Shown here in pieces: positions 9,812-21,518 of a DNA stretch of 64,000 bases. Origin of the DNA: Candidatus Puniceispirillum sp. GTDB lineage: Bacteria; Pseudomonadota; Alphaproteobacteria; Puniceispirillales; Puniceispirillaceae. The position numbers and the translations under genes were made by a program. The notes under the pieces are model-generated. The model was not told the DNA's origin and ran no database searches. It saw only the letters and a list, made by a program, of their open reading frames with translations. The DNA lies in assembly GCA_028383305.1 (NCBI GenBank), contig JAOEVD010000006.1, forward strand, positions 38,271 to 102,270. The letters are read 5' to 3'. How positions within the stretch are numbered: position 1 is the stretch's first letter; every line of letters begins with the position of its first letter.

Positions 9812-12640
9812 ATGCAGAATTCAACTTCCATATCGCTTCCCGATCTTCATGGCGTGCCGGTCTTCTATCCGCATGGTACTCAGCTGATCTGGATCAGCCA
9901 TAATGGCGAGATCACCCAACCAAATCGTGCGACCATCGCCGCCGAGCTGGCCTTGGGCATTGTGCTGCTATGCCACCGCCACTGGAGCAGCGCTCGTGCC
10001 GGTGTCGAGATTGATCATTATCTTGATGTGATGGAATTATTCGCCTTTGTCAGGCCAGCGCGGTTTGCCCTACCAACACCCACTGGCCTTGCCCAGCAGG
10101 TTGGCCTTGCGCGGCCACAAAATGGCGAAGACATGGCAACCCTATTGCCGCAAATTGCCTTTACGCTTCTTGACGAATTGGCAAATGCGCCTGATGCAGC
10201 CCGCCAAGAAGCCGGACAGATCGCCACGATGATGACGTCTGGCGGCTGGAATTGGGGGCCGTATATTCTGCGTCATCTTGACCTGCCTCAACCTGCCGCC
10301 GGCCCGCCTGATAGCCGGCTTGCGGTAATCTGGAACCGGCTTGCCGATTACACTGATTACACCCCGCAAACCGAAGCTGGCACCCAGCCAATTTTGCCTG
10401 ATGATGCACGCCAGCGACTTGCTGAAATGCTTGGTGGCAATGCTGAATTGCGCCTGCCGCAGGCCGATTATGCCGCTGCGGTTACCGCCAGCTTTGACCG
10501 GCCAGATGCAGGTCCAAGTCCGGCAATGGTGCTTGCCGAGGCGGGTACTGGCACTGGCAAAACCCTTGGCTATCTGGCACCAGCTACCCTATGGGCAGAA
10601 AAAAATGGCGGCACGGTCTGGGTGTCAACCTATACGCGAACACTTCAGCATCAAATCGCTGATGAATTGACGCGCCTCTATCCCGATGCCAATACCCGCG
10701 CCAGCAAAGTGGTGATCCGCAAGGGGCGTGAAAATTACCTTTGCCTTTTAAATCTTGAAGAAGCCTTGGCGCAAATGCCTGGGCGGCCACGTCATGCCAC
10801 CGCGCTTGGGCTAATGGCACGATGGGCCAGCGTGACGCGTGATGGCGATCTTACCGGTTCTAGCTTTCCAGCATGGCTACTTGATCTGCTTGGTCGTGGA
10901 CAGACTGTCGGGCTGGCAGACCGGCGCGGCGAATGTATCCATGCTGCCTGTACGCATTATAATCGCTGCTTCGTTGAAAAATCGATCCGCGGGGCGAAAC
11001 GCGCCGATATTGTTGTCACGAATCATGCGCTGGTGATAGTGCAGGCGGCGTATGGCGGTAAAGATGATCGGCGCACCCCAACACGTTATGTGTTTGACGA
11101 GGGACATCATGTTTTTGACGCAGCTGATAGTGCATTTTCAGCCTATCTAAGCGGGCGTGAAGCGGCCGAGCTGCGGCATTGGGTTCGCGGTGCCGAAGAC
11201 GGGCGTCGGGGCCGTGCCCGCGGGTTGAAACGACGGCTTGAAGATATTGTTGCAGGCGATGATAACGCGCTTGCCTATATTGAAGCGGCTCTTGAAGCGG
11301 CACGCGCCCTTCCCGGACAGGGATGGGAAAACCGCCTGTCATCATCGCAACCGCTTGGCAATGGTGAAACTTTTTTCATGCATCTTCGCGCTGCGCTTTA
11401 TCTTCGGGTTGGCGATCCGGATAGTCTTTATGATCTTCAATGCGAACTGTATCCCGCCCCTGATAATGTGGTCGCTGCGGCGCGTGATTTTGGCAGTGCG
11501 CTGGCAACACTTGCCGTGCCTTTGACGCGGTTACTCAATTGGCTTGTCAAACATCTTGATGATAGTGCCGATCAATTGGACAGCAGCCAGCGGGCGCGGA
11601 TCGAAGGGGCAATTCGCGGCTTGGAATTACGTGCTGGCGGGCCGCTTGGTGCTTGGCAAACGATGCTTGCCGATGTTGATGGCGGGGCGCGCGACGGCTT
11701 TGTTGACTGGATGCAGATCGACCGGATGGATGGTCAAGATCGTGATGTCGGGCTGGCTCGGCACTGGCTTGATCCCACCATTCCCTTTGCCCATAGCGTT
11801 CTGGATACGGCGCATGGCGTCACCATAACATCGGCAACTTTGCAAGATTATGCCGCCCCGCGTCAAACAGTCGATCTGGCGAGTAATGCTGAATCCAGCA
11901 CTGATGCAACAACCAGCCGCATGAGTGGCAAACCACCGCATGATAGCTGGCAATCGGCAATTACGCTAACTGGTGCAGCGCATATGGATCATGCGGCCAT
12001 GCGGGTCAGTTTTTCATCGCCTTTCGATTATGCGAATCAAACCCGCATTTTGGTAGTGAATGACCTTGATCGTGAACGCCCCGAAGCCACCGCAAGCGCA
12101 ATGGCGGCTTTGATGATTGCCGCCGGCGGTGGCGGGCTTGGGCTATTTACCGCCATTCGCCGATTGCGCGCTGTTTATCCGGCCTTGGCAAGCCGGTTGG
12201 AAGCCGCCGAAATACCGATTTATGCCCAGCATATTGACCAAATGAATTTACAAACCCTACTTGCCATGTTTCGCGAAGATCCGGAAAGCTGCCTTCTTGG
12301 CACTGATGCGGTGCGCGACGGCATCGATGTTCCAGGCGCCGCGCTTCGGCTCATTGTGTTTGACCGGATGCCATGGCCGCGAAGCGATATTCTGTTTTCG
12401 GCTCGTGCCAAATGGCAGGGGCGCGAAGCCTGGACCGAACGCCAAACACGGTTAAAATTACGTCAAGCCTTTGGACGACTAATCCGGCGAAGCAATGATC
12501 GCGGCGTGTTTGTGATGCTCGATAGCCGTCTGCCAACCCGCATGACAAGCGCCTTTCCGCCAGATGTCGAAATCCAGCGGATCGGGCTTGCCGAAGCGAT
12601 TGCCCAAACGCAAGAATTTTTGGCAAAAAGCGAGGCGTGA
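9812..12640 (+). CDS. DinG/XPD-type ATP-dependent DNA helicase with Fe-S cysteines
   Basis: This is a 942-residue superfamily 2 helicase of the Rad3/XPD/DinG group, probably 5'-3' and acting on repair or R-loop structures. Visible motifs are Walker A EAGTGTGKT near 241-250, DEGH at 429-432, ITSATL near 670 and a C-terminal GRLIRR block. Four cysteines at about 311, 375, 380 and 386 between motifs I and II have the spacing expected of a 4Fe-4S cluster. The roughly 220 residues before motif I are an extra N-terminal domain seen in alphaproteobacterial homologues. It converges on groEL across a terminator. I leave the symbol empty because the substrate is not established. Confidence 0.9.
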   Translation: MQNSTSISLPDLHGVPVFYPHGTQLIWISHNGEITQPNRATIAAELALGIVLLCHRHWSSARAGVEIDHYLDVMELFAFVRPARFALPTPTGLAQQVGLARPQNGEDMATLLPQIAFTLLDELANAPDAARQEAGQIATMMTSGGWNWGPYILRHLDLPQPAAGPPDSRLAVIWNRLADYTDYTPQTEAGTQPILPDDARQRLAEMLGGNAELRLPQADYAAAVTASFDRPDAGPSPAMVLAEAGTGTGKTLGYLAPATLWAEKNGGTVWVSTYTRTLQHQIADELTRLYPDANTRASKVVIRKGRENYLCLLNLEEALAQMPGRPRHATALGLMARWASVTRDGDLTGSSFPAWLLDLLGRGQTVGLADRRGECIHAACTHYNRCFVEKSIRGAKRADIVVTNHALVIVQAAYGGKDDRRTPTRYVFDEGHHVFDAADSAFSAYLSGREAAELRHWVRGAEDGRRGRARGLKRRLEDIVAGDDNALAYIEAALEAARALPGQGWENRLSSSQPLGNGETFFMHLRAALYLRVGDPDSLYDLQCELYPAPDNVVAAARDFGSALATLAVPLTRLLNWLVKHLDDSADQLDSSQRARIEGAIRGLELRAGGPLGAWQTMLADVDGGARDGFVDWMQIDRMDGQDRDVGLARHWLDPTIPFAHSVLDTAHGVTITSATLQDYAAPRQTVDLASNAESSTDATTSRMSGKPPHDSWQSAITLTGAAHMDHAAMRVSFSSPFDYANQTRILVVNDLDRERPEATASAMAALMIAAGGGGLGLFTAIRRLRAVYPALASRLEAAEIPIYAQHIDQMNLQTLLAMFREDPESCLLGTDAVRDGIDVPGAALRLIVFDRMPWPRSDILFSARAKWQGREAWTERQTRLKLRQAFGRLIRRSNDRGVFVMLDSRLPTRMTSAFPPDVEIQRIGLAEAIAQTQEFLAKSEA

Positions 12641-12708
12641 CGCATCGCTGGCTCCAAAATGATGGGCACTGAATAATGAGCCAATCATAATCAAACATGG
12701 GCCATGAA

Positions 12709-12740
12709 AAAACCGGAGGATGTTGCCACCCTCCGGTTTT
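12709..12740. terminator. Intrinsic terminator between helicase gene and groEL
   Basis: A perfect 11-base stem (AAAACCGGAGG at 12709-12719, CCTCCGGTTTT at 12730-12740) with a 10-base loop lies between the convergent helicase and groEL genes. A and T tracts on the two sides make it suitable in both directions, and it lies 29 bases beyond the groEL stop. Confidence 0.9.
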
Positions 12741-12768
12741 ATATCTTTTCGATGAATGGTGGTTGGCC

Positions 12769-14430
<1,662 letters not shown>

Positions 14431-14471
14431 TCAATCTTCCTTTGTTTGAATTTCGGGGAACCGTTGGCGGT

Positions 14472-14759
14472 CTATTGAATCACACCCATGATGTCAGATT
14501 CCTTCATGATCAGATATTCCTGACCATCGATCTTGACTTCGGTGCCTGACCATTTGCCGAACAGAACAAGATCACCAGCTTTGACGTCAAGCGGCTGTAC
14601 CTTGCCAGTTTCGTCACGCGCGCCAGCGCCAGCGGCAATTACTTTGCCTTCCATCGGCTTTTCTTTTGCGGTGTCAGGAATGATGATTCCACCAGCAGTT
14701 TTCTGCTCTGATTCTGTGCGCTGCACAACAACGCGGTCGTGAAGAGGCCTGAATTTCAT
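14472..14759 (-). CDS. groES: Co-chaperonin GroES (10 kDa)
   Basis: The 95-residue product starts [16 protein letters not shown] and carries the mobile loop ([18 protein letters not shown]) that contacts GroEL, followed by the [24 protein letters not shown] block. It is the first gene of the groESL operon. The reverse-strand leader contains the CIRCE inverted repeat and a heat-shock-type promoter. A purine-rich ribosome-binding site (GGAGGAG) directly precedes the ATG. Confidence 0.98.
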   Translation of the reverse strand: MKFRPLHDRVVVQRTESEQKTAGGIIIPDTAKEKPMEGKVIAAGAGARDETGKVQPLDVKAGDLVLFGKWSGTEVKIDGQEYLIMKESDIMGVIQ

Positions 14760-14797
14760 GCCCTATTTCTCCTCCAAAAAAGTCTGTTACCTATCGA

Positions 14798-14824
14798 TTA
14801 GCACTCACCGAATGAGAGTGCCAG
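14798..14824 (-). promoter_or_regulatory. CIRCE operator (HrcA binding site) of groESL
   Basis: The plus-strand text reads TTAGCACTC, nine bases, GAGTGCCAG. The left arm is identical to the CIRCE consensus and the right arm matches 7 of 9 positions of GAGTGCTAA. It lies 39 bases upstream of the groES start and downstream of the likely promoter, the usual place for HrcA repression. hrcA itself is not in the window. Confidence 0.9.
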
Positions 14825-14838
14825 ATCATCACTTAGGG

Positions 14839-14868
14839 TAATTGGGATATTGGCGCTGATTTGTCAAG
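14839..14868 (-). promoter_or_regulatory. Heat-shock type promoter of groESL (RpoH-like)
   Basis: On the reverse strand CTTGACAA (14868-14861) is followed after 14 bases by CCCAATTA (14846-14839). This resembles the sigma-32 pattern CTTGAAA...CCCATnT, and the -35 half also fits sigma-70 TTGACA. Transcription would start near 14832, just upstream of the CIRCE element. The assignment to RpoH is inference from spacing and similarity. Confidence 0.55.
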
Positions 14869-15474
14869 GGACGGGCAGGAAAATAATGAGAAAAACCGAA
14901 CAGGTTATGACGAAGACCCAAAACCGCAGACCGGGTGCCATCACGGGTTCAAATTATGACTCGCGAGATCATTGATCAAGGCGGCTATGGCAGCTATCAG
15001 GCATGGTCTGAAAATGGATTTGAGTAAAGCGGCGCGGCCTTTCGCAAAAGCCGCAGCTTGGCAGCCAATCCAGAATCGTCACCAATCACCGATGGCGGGG
15101 TTTGGTGCAGATCCAGAAAAATTGGAAATTGCGATAACATCATCAATCCTTTGCAAGGCTTATCTGAAAGACATATGAGGGGCACCATTGGTCAGAACAA
15201 AAGCGTCAAACCCCATTCACAATTCCAAAATTAGGTATTTTTTCAGTTTCAAAGCATATTTTGGATGAAAAGAAATTTAATTTCCATATTGTTTGCTTAC
15301 TGCAATTTATTTCTTTTCACGGCATTTCTGGCAAAAGTTGATCGCATTAGGCTTTGGGTTTAATCATTGGTTGCCAGCGCCCCCCTGCGGCAATGCGCCA
15401 ATTTGCAGCCCCCTTGTGGCTTGATATAGAAACGACCATATGATCTACCGTCCATTCACTTTCAGGTTGGTTTA
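14869..15474. other. 606-base stretch with no supported gene
   Basis: This gap separates the groESL promoter from heme A synthase and is the longest non-coding stretch in the window. Short frames exist on both strands, but none has a start, length and composition I would defend. The part at 15220-15320 is markedly AT-rich and probably holds the promoter of the following gene. I found no tRNA, hairpin terminator or riboswitch motif. Decayed gene remnants cannot be excluded. Confidence 0.5.
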
Positions 15475-16536
15475 ATGACCCACGCATCACCCCACTGGAT
15501 CTCGCGCAATGCCAGCCCCCAAAACGACCAGCTGGTCACCAAATGGCTTTTTGGTATGGCCTTACTTGTGGCCATTATGGTGGTGATTGGCGGCGTGACA
15601 CGGCTCACCGGATCCGGTCTTTCAATGGTGGAATGGCGCCCCGTGATCGGGACCTTGCCGCCATTGAGTGTCGCTGAGTGGGATAGGGTCTATCAGCTGT
15701 ATCAGGCATCGCCCGAATATCAGCAACTGAATTTCGGCATGTCGCTTGCCGCATTTAAGAATATTTTCTTTTGGGAATATTTTCACCGGCTTTGGGGTCG
15801 GATGCTAGGCCTTGCTTTTGGCCTGCCATTTTTGATTTTTGTGATCAGCGGGCGCGTGCCGCAAGGGTTTGGATTGCGGCTTACTTTATTATTATGCCTT
15901 GGCGGATTTCAGGGCGTTGTTGGCTGGTGGATGGTAAAATCCGGCCTGACCGAACAGGCCAGCGTTTCGCAATATCGGCTGGCCTCGCATCTTGCTGTTG
16001 CGCTGGTGATTTTCAGCCTTCTAATCTGGACGGGTTTTGATCTTCGTAATGGCCGCGCCAAATCGCCAAAAGGTCATGGCATGGCAAGTCTGGCCTTGGT
16101 TGGCATCACCATTCTTGCCGGTGCGCTTGTTGCGGGCATGGATGCCGGATTGCTCTATAATCACTATCCACTAATGGGCAATGGGCTTGTACCAGTCGAA
16201 TATGGCGAGGCAGGGTGGCTTGATCCATTTGAAAACCCAGCTTCGGCACAATTCCATCACCGCTGGATCGCCGCCGTGACCTTTGGCGCGGTGGTTGTGT
16301 TGGCGCTAAAAGCGCGCCGGCATGGCTTGCATCTGCGGGGCAATCTGGTGCTTGGCGCGATTGTGGCGCAATTCATCCTTGGCATTGTCACGCTTCTTCA
16401 TGGCGTGCCGGTCGCACTTGGCGGCATGCATCAAGCGGGTGCCGTGGTGCTTCTTGGCTGTTTACTAGCGCTTTTGCATGGCGAATCTCATCACCGGCAA
16501 ACCATCTTAGCGCGCAAAGCTAGTCCTTTTTCTTGA
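15475..16536 (+). CDS. ctaA: Heme A synthase (COX15/CtaA type 2)
   Basis: This inner-membrane enzyme oxidises the C8 methyl of heme O to make heme A for cytochrome aa3 oxidase. The 353-residue protein has about eight membrane segments and the proteobacterial/mitochondrial COX15 motifs: [16 protein letters not shown] from residue 39, EYFHRLWGR with H104, SHL with H172, FHHRW with H261-H262 and GGMHQAG with H319, the heme-binding histidines. The stop overlaps the convergent aspS end by 17 bases. No other oxidase gene is adjacent; SCO1 lies about 19 kb away. Confidence 0.95.
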   Translation: MTHASPHWISRNASPQNDQLVTKWLFGMALLVAIMVVIGGVTRLTGSGLSMVEWRPVIGTLPPLSVAEWDRVYQLYQASPEYQQLNFGMSLAAFKNIFFWEYFHRLWGRMLGLAFGLPFLIFVISGRVPQGFGLRLTLLLCLGGFQGVVGWWMVKSGLTEQASVSQYRLASHLAVALVIFSLLIWTGFDLRNGRAKSPKGHGMASLALVGITILAGALVAGMDAGLLYNHYPLMGNGLVPVEYGEAGWLDPFENPASAQFHHRWIAAVTFGAVVVLALKARRHGLHLRGNLVLGAIVAQFILGIVTLLHGVPVALGGMHQAGAVVLLGCLLALLHGESHHRQTILARKASPFS

Positions 16537-18292
16537 TCTGTGGCACGCGCCGGATATGCAGTTCGGCAAGCGCCGTTTCGTCAACTTCAGACGGGGCTGC
16601 CATCATCAAATCTTCGGCCTTGCCATTCATCGGGAACAGAATAACCTCACGGATATTCGGCTCGTCGGCAATCAGCATCACCATCCGGTCAATGCCGGGC
16701 GCAATACCGCCATGCGGCGGCGCGCCAAAGCGGAATGCGTTGATCATCGCTGGAAATTTTTCATCAACCGTGCTGTTTGGATAGCCAGCGATTTCAAAGG
16801 CTTTATACATCACTTCAGGAAGATGATTCCGGATCGCACCTGATGATAATTCCACGCCATTACAAACAAGATCATATTGCCAAGCTTTGATGGTTAGCGG
16901 GTCTTGTTCTTCAAGTGCTTTCATGCCGCCTTGTGGCATTGAAAAGGGATTATGCGAGAAATCAATCTTGCCAGTAACCGGATCGGCTTCGAACATTGGG
17001 AAATCGACAATCCATGCAAATCGGAATAGGTTTTTATCGATCAAATCCTGATCTTGGCCAATTTTTACGCGGGCGCGTCCGGCAAGGCTGGCCGCTTCAT
17101 CCGCAGGCGCACAGGCGAAAAACACCGCGTCACCATCGCCAACACCCGTTGCAATACGGATCGCTTCGGCCTTCTCAGCACCAAGAGCTTTGGCGACGGG
17201 GCCGCGCGCCTCGCCTTCACCATAGATAATATAGCCCATTCCCGGTGCGCCTTCGCCTTGCGCCCAGCTATTCATCCGGTCGGCAATCGCACGGCTTCCA
17301 CATTTTGGTCCCGGAACTGCTCGCACAACCGCGCCTTTTTCAATATTCTTGGCAAAAATTGAAAAATCTGATCCGCGGAAAATATCGGTAACATCGCTAA
17401 TTTCAAACGGAATCCGCAGATCTGGCTTGTCATTGCCATATTTCAGCATCGAATCCGCAAATGGAATATGCACAAAATCTGTATCGACAATTTTGTCGGA
17501 AAATTCTTCAAAAACGCCTTTGATTACCGGCTCGACAGCGGCGAACACATCCTGCTGTTCAACAAAGCTCATCTCAAGATCAAGCTGATAGAATTCGCCT
17601 GGGCTCCGATCAGCGCGGCTATCTTCATCCCGAAAACAAGGGGCAATCTGGAAATAACGGTCAAAGCCGCTAACCATGATCAGCTGTTTAAATTGCTGCG
17701 GTGCCTGCGGCAAAGCATAGAATTTGCCCGGGTGAAGGCGGGCAGGCACCAGAAAATCGCGCGCGCCTTCAGGCGATGAAGCGGTCAGAATTGGTGTTTG
17801 GAATTCGGTGAAATCCTGCGCCACCATGCGGGCACGGATCGATTGAATGATTTTGGCACGCAACATGATATTGGCATGTGGGCGCGCGCGCCGAAGATCA
17901 AGATAGCGATAGCGAAGCCGTGTTTCCTCGCCTGAATCTTCATCCGAATTGACCTGCAATGGCAATGTGTCGGCCGCCGATTGCACTTCAAATGCTTCGA
18001 TGCGAACTTCAATCTGGCCGGTTGGCAATGATGCGTTAATCGTCTCGTCACTACGCTTTAGAACAGTGCCGGTAACGGTAACCACTGACTCAAGCCGCGT
18101 GGCCTCGACAAGCGCAAAGCTGGTATCGGATGAATCGGCAACACATTGGGTCAGGCCGTAATGGTCACGAAGATCAACAAAGACAAGCTGGCCATGATCG
18201 CGTTTGCGGTTAATCCAGCCAGATAATTTTACCTGCTGGCCAACATTGGCTTCGTTCAATTCGACGCAATTATGGGATCGGTAGGCATGCAT
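16520..18292 (-). CDS. aspS: Aspartyl-tRNA synthetase (possibly Asp/Asn non-discriminating)
   Basis: A bacterial-type class II synthetase of 590 residues: N-terminal OB-fold anticodon domain (about 1-110, [20 protein letters not shown]), catalytic core with motif 2 [27 protein letters not shown] insertion, and motif 3 [13 protein letters not shown] near the C-terminus. The start is ATG 18292 ([18 protein letters not shown]), matching the family start; an in-frame extension to 18331 is unlikely. Relatives often lack asparaginyl-tRNA synthetase, so this enzyme may also charge tRNA-Asn for GatCAB; the window cannot show this. Confidence 0.97.
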   Translation of the reverse strand: MHAYRSHNCVELNEANVGQQVKLSGWINRKRDHGQLVFVDLRDHYGLTQCVADSSDTSFALVEATRLESVVTVTGTVLKRSDETINASLPTGQIEVRIEAFEVQSAADTLPLQVNSDEDSGEETRLRYRYLDLRRARPHANIMLRAKIIQSIRARMVAQDFTEFQTPILTASSPEGARDFLVPARLHPGKFYALPQAPQQFKQLIMVSGFDRYFQIAPCFRDEDSRADRSPGEFYQLDLEMSFVEQQDVFAAVEPVIKGVFEEFSDKIVDTDFVHIPFADSMLKYGNDKPDLRIPFEISDVTDIFRGSDFSIFAKNIEKGAVVRAVPGPKCGSRAIADRMNSWAQGEGAPGMGYIIYGEGEARGPVAKALGAEKAEAIRIATGVGDGDAVFFACAPADEAASLAGRARVKIGQDQDLIDKNLFRFAWIVDFPMFEADPVTGKIDFSHNPFSMPQGGMKALEEQDPLTIKAWQYDLVCNGVELSSGAIRNHLPEVMYKAFEIAGYPNSTVDEKFPAMINAFRFGAPPHGGIAPGIDRMVMLIADEPNIREVILFPMNGKAEDLMMAAPSEVDETALAELHIRRVPQIKKKD

Positions 18293-18463
18293 GATCTTAG
18301 GCTCCGTTAAGAATGACCGGCGAATGGCCAATAAACTGCGATAATCGGATCAATCACCGCTTTGAAAGCGGCGATCAAAAACGCGGCGAGTATGCAAAGA
18401 TTGCGGCATTGACGCAACCAGCTTTCGGTTCACATACCCTTTATTCAGGGTCGTATGTCCGTT

Positions 18464-19483
18464 TTATGACGAACGGCGACGCCCACGCCGACCGCGCCGG
18501 TCATCACCACCAGCATTATTGATATTCACATCAGCCCATGCCGTGCCAAGCGCCGCGGTCATGGCCGCCTCGTCAAATGGCCGTTTTGGGGTTGCTGCCA
18601 GCGCGACGGTCATTGCGGCAACATGCGCTGGGCTCGTGCCGCAACAGCCGCCAATGATTTTCGCACCCATATCGCGTGCAAACAGCGCATAATCAGCCAT
18701 TAATTCAGGGGTTCCATGGTAATGGATTGCACCCTCAACATAGGCAGGGATGCCGCAATTACCCTTGGCCACCACGGGCACATCACCCGATTGCGCCAAA
18801 ATACCGCTTACCGAATGCAGCAATTCAGCCGGTCCAATGCCGCAATTGGCGCCAATAAAGCTGGCACCTGCGGCGGTGGCAAAATCGGCAAAATTAGCTG
18901 GCATCACCCCCATCATTGACCGGCTGGCCGTATCAAATGTCATGGTCGCACAAATTGGCAGGGCAGTGGGTTTTGCCGCTTCGATCGCAGCGGCCACTTC
19001 TTCATTTGACGACATGGTTTCAATCCATAAAACGTCAACTCCACCCTCGGCAAGCGCTTCGGCCTGTTCGGCAAAACCGGCAACAGCGGTGCTGTGCGTT
19101 AATTTGCCGAGCGGCTCAAACAGCTCGCCCGTTGGCCCCATTGATCCGGCAACGATGGCACGTTTTCCGCTATTGGCAAAATGACCCTCGACCGCTTTAC
19201 GGGCCAATTGCGCTGCGGCAATATTCAGCTCGCGAACAAGGTCTTGTGATTCATGAAGTTTTAGCCTGAATCCGGTGCCGCCAAAGCTGTTGGTCAGGAT
19301 CAAATCTGATCCGGCTTCCAGAAAACTGCCATGAAGCCATAAAATATCATCCGGACGTTCAACCGACCATAATTCGGGCGGATATCCAGTTTCGAGGCCG
19401 CGCCCGAACAGGTTGGTTCCGGTGGCACCATCGGCAACACACCAGCCTTGTTGATCAATCAGATCGGATAAAATATTGCTCAT
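18464..19483 (-). CDS. Homocysteine S-methyltransferase family protein (BHMT-like)
   Basis: The 339-residue protein is a zinc-dependent methyltransferase that should convert homocysteine to methionine with a methyl donor such as betaine or S-methylmethionine; the donor is not readable. Signatures are VADGATGTNLFGRGLE near the start, GANCGIG in the middle and GGCCGTSPAHV near residues 270-280, giving the three zinc-binding cysteines. The C-terminal 15 residues are unusual, with DDRRGRRGRRRSS. ATG 19483 is preferred over an in-frame TTG at 19504 because AAGGAA lies about ten bases upstream. Confidence 0.88.
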   Translation of the reverse strand: MSNILSDLIDQQGWCVADGATGTNLFGRGLETGYPPELWSVERPDDILWLHGSFLEAGSDLILTNSFGGTGFRLKLHESQDLVRELNIAAAQLARKAVEGHFANSGKRAIVAGSMGPTGELFEPLGKLTHSTAVAGFAEQAEALAEGGVDVLWIETMSSNEEVAAAIEAAKPTALPICATMTFDTASRSMMGVMPANFADFATAAGASFIGANCGIGPAELLHSVSGILAQSGDVPVVAKGNCGIPAYVEGAIHYHGTPELMADYALFARDMGAKIIGGCCGTSPAHVAAMTVALAATPKRPFDEAAMTAALGTAWADVNINNAGGDDRRGRRGRRRSS

Positions 19484-19560
19484 TGCTTTCGGGTTCCTTG
19501 CCAATCGGTGCGGTGACTATTAACCGGCCACTACCCCCCCATCACATCGTCCGTGACAGG

Positions 19561-19806
19561 CTAGACGCTAAGACGTTTCAAATTGCGCCGTGAAGGGCGC
19601 CGTGTAACGCCTGTTACCTTTGCCCGCCGATCGCGAAGAATATCCAGCAAAACCAGCTGATCATCTTGATCCATGCTTCGCCATGCGGCAATTTCAGCGC
19701 GCGTCCGGTAACAGCCAAGACAAACCCCGTCCTGCGGATCCATCTGACAGATCGACACACAAGGCGATGGCAGTTTGGTTACAGCAGGTTTGTCAGAAGA
19801 GGCCAT
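19561..19806 (-). CDS. DUF1289 family small cysteine protein
   Basis: The 81-residue protein has the DUF1289 pattern: PSPCVSICQMDPQDGVCLGCYRTRAEI, a C-x3-C-x7-C-x2-C arrangement that probably binds a metal or Fe-S cluster, followed by W-x-SM and a basic C-terminus. The function is unknown. It lies between a homocysteine methyltransferase and a DJ-1-like gene on the same strand, with no clear functional link. Confidence 0.85.
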   Translation of the reverse strand: MASSDKPAVTKLPSPCVSICQMDPQDGVCLGCYRTRAEIAAWRSMDQDDQLVLLDILRDRRAKVTGVTRRPSRRNLKRLSV

Positions 19807-19828
19807 ATCGGTCGTTACCCTATTGGTT

Positions 19829-20353
19829 TCAGGCGGCGCGGCTTTCGGCTTCGGCGATCGCCATCACACCATTCAGGGCTGATAGCTCATCAAGCTGTTC
19901 CGATGTTGCCAATACTGTCACAAGATTACGGTCAATAACAGGTGTAGAGTCATCACTTCCAGCTTTTGCCCTCTCGGCAGCTTCATCGATCAATGACAAT
20001 AGCGCAACTGCATCGCCTTGAAGCAGAACCGGCATATCTTCGCGCAGGAACGCACGCAAAACACGTTTGGCGTGAACTTCATTTTTCAAGCTTTCGACAT
20101 GGCGGTTGCCAGTCGGTACGATCAGCGCATCATAATCAATCGCAAGCGTTGTCGATAAGGTGGCATCGGCCGGATAGGACATGCCCCAGCCAGTGCCATT
20201 CCATGCATTTGTTAATCCAGCTTCCCGAGAAACAATTCTTAATTTCGCACCAGCATTCATCATGGCGCGTTGGATGGCGATAAAGCCGGCCTCATCAAAA
20301 CCGCTTGCCACCATAATGGCGATTGTTTTTCCTGAAAAATTGGATAGCTTCAT
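19829..20353 (-). CDS. DJ-1/PfpI-like protein lacking cysteine
   Basis: The 174-residue protein resembles the DJ-1/PfpI fold as in the C-terminal domain of large-subunit catalases: GKTIAIMVASGFDEAGF at the start, then YDALIVPTGNRHVESL and a FLREDMPVLLQGDAVALL segment where active members have the nucleophile elbow Cys. Here no Cys occurs anywhere in the protein, so a protease, glyoxalase or deglycase activity is unlikely. The start at 20353 is supported by AAGGAG eight bases upstream. A structural or ligand-binding role is inference. Confidence 0.8.
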   Translation of the reverse strand: MKLSNFSGKTIAIMVASGFDEAGFIAIQRAMMNAGAKLRIVSREAGLTNAWNGTGWGMSYPADATLSTTLAIDYDALIVPTGNRHVESLKNEVHAKRVLRAFLREDMPVLLQGDAVALLSLIDEAAERAKAGSDDSTPVIDRNLVTVLATSEQLDELSALNGVMAIAEAESRAA

Positions 20354-20702
20354 AAGAATACTCCTTAACGATTGAATTAGGGTCTCTCGCATTGACGTTT
20401 GCGAAGAAGGTTACGATGGCTAGCACCCAACCGGTCCGCCGGTCGCGCTTGCCGCGTAAAAATCGGGATTAAGCCAGCGTATACATGGCTTTGCCAATTT
20501 GTTCAAGCCTTACTCGCCATCGTTTTGCTCAAAGCGGGTCACAAAACCCAAAGCATGTGCAAAGTTTTTCTATCATTTAGATATTTGCGCATTTGCAGGA
20601 CCGTTCAAAAGGCCTAGAATTAGGCATCAAATCATCATCCGGCGTGTTTTGCAAAGGACCGTTTTGATATTTTTCGCATTTTTTTGAATGGAGATGAATA
20701 AG
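20354..20702. other. Intergenic region between DJ-1-like and dienelactone hydrolase genes
   Basis: These 349 bases lie between divergent genes and hold both upstream regions. No reading frame has coding character. The segment at 20640-20690 is T-rich just before the ribosome-binding site GGAG at 20690-20693. I see no hairpin or RNA gene. Confidence 0.6.
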
Positions 20703-21518
20703 ATGTGTGATCTGGAAAACTGTGATACGAATGATCTGTCGCGACCATCGGTCTCACCAACTGACCGGCGATTGTTTCTTGCCGGTGCGCTGGCGCTACC
20801 ACTTGCCACGATTCTTGCCAATGTTGACCTTGCCGAGGCGCAAGCCACAAAGGGTGTTTCCATCAATCAAACAACCGCAGATGGCCGTACGGTCAGCGCC
20901 TATTTTGCTGAGGCTGATAAAAAGGACGCACCAGTGGTGATTTTGATCCATGAATGGTGGGGTTTGAATGACAATATCAAAACCATGGCCGAAGATATCC
21001 GTGCCAAGGGATTTCATGCGATTGCCATTGACCTGTTTAACGGTTCGGTTGCCAGCAATCGTGACGAGGCCAAAACCCAAACCAAAACTGTTAAGGCTAG
21101 CGAAGCCAATGCAACGATTGCCGCATGGGTTGATTGGGCCAAGGCCAATGGCAATGGAAAAGTTGCCACGCTTGGCTGGTGTTTTGGGGGTGGGTGGAGC
21201 CTGTCAGCCGCATTAAACACCAAGCTTGATGCCGCAGTGATCTATTATGGACGCGTTACCGCCAATGCTGACAGTCTGCAAAAACTGAATGCGCCGCTTC
21301 TTGGGCATTTTGGCACTTTAGATAAATCCATCAATCCAGAGATGGTCGGCACTTTTCAAAAAAACCTTGCCCAAGCTGGCAAAAGCGATTTGATGACAAC
21401 GCATTGGTATACTGCAGGTCATGCCTTTGCCAATCCGACTGGCGGCCGCTATGACGAGGATGATGCCGCGCTTGCATGGGCGAGAACGCATACGTTCTTG
21501 GCGGCACACCTGCGGTAG
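20703..21518 (+). CDS. Dienelactone hydrolase family protein, exported
   Basis: An alpha/beta hydrolase of 271 residues with the dienelactone hydrolase triad: nucleophile C160 in GWCFGGGWS, Asp in GTLDKSI and His in TAGHAFANP, plus the oxyanion block ILIHEWWGLND. Residues about 23-50 read TDRRLFLAGALALPLATILA, a twin-arginine-like export signal. ATG 20703 (MCDLENCD) is chosen over ATGs at 20688 and 20694 because GGAG at 20690-20693 lies nine bases upstream, and MCD is a frequent start in relatives. The substrate is not known; there is no aromatic-degradation operon around it. Confidence 0.87.
   Translation: MCDLENCDTNDLSRPSVSPTDRRLFLAGALALPLATILANVDLAEAQATKGVSINQTTADGRTVSAYFAEADKKDAPVVILIHEWWGLNDNIKTMAEDIRAKGFHAIAIDLFNGSVASNRDEAKTQTKTVKASEANATIAAWVDWAKANGNGKVATLGWCFGGGWSLSAALNTKLDAAVIYYGRVTANADSLQKLNAPLLGHFGTLDKSINPEMVGTFQKNLAQAGKSDLMTTHWYTAGHAFANPTGGRYDEDDAALAWARTHTFLAAHLR

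Noticed and set aside
14997..15188. Reverse-strand frame containing VIGDDSGLA, reminiscent of RdgB/HAM1
   Set aside because: Only one short phrase fits, and the surrounding residues do not match the family. A decayed remnant is possible but unsupported.
16520..18292. Gene for asparaginyl-tRNA synthetase instead of aspS
   Set aside because: The GAD insertion and [21 protein letters not shown] block identify bacterial-type AspRS.
19484..19560. SAM or SAH riboswitch upstream of the homocysteine methyltransferase
   Set aside because: The 77-base gap has no core motif of the SAM-II or SAH classes that I can recognise.
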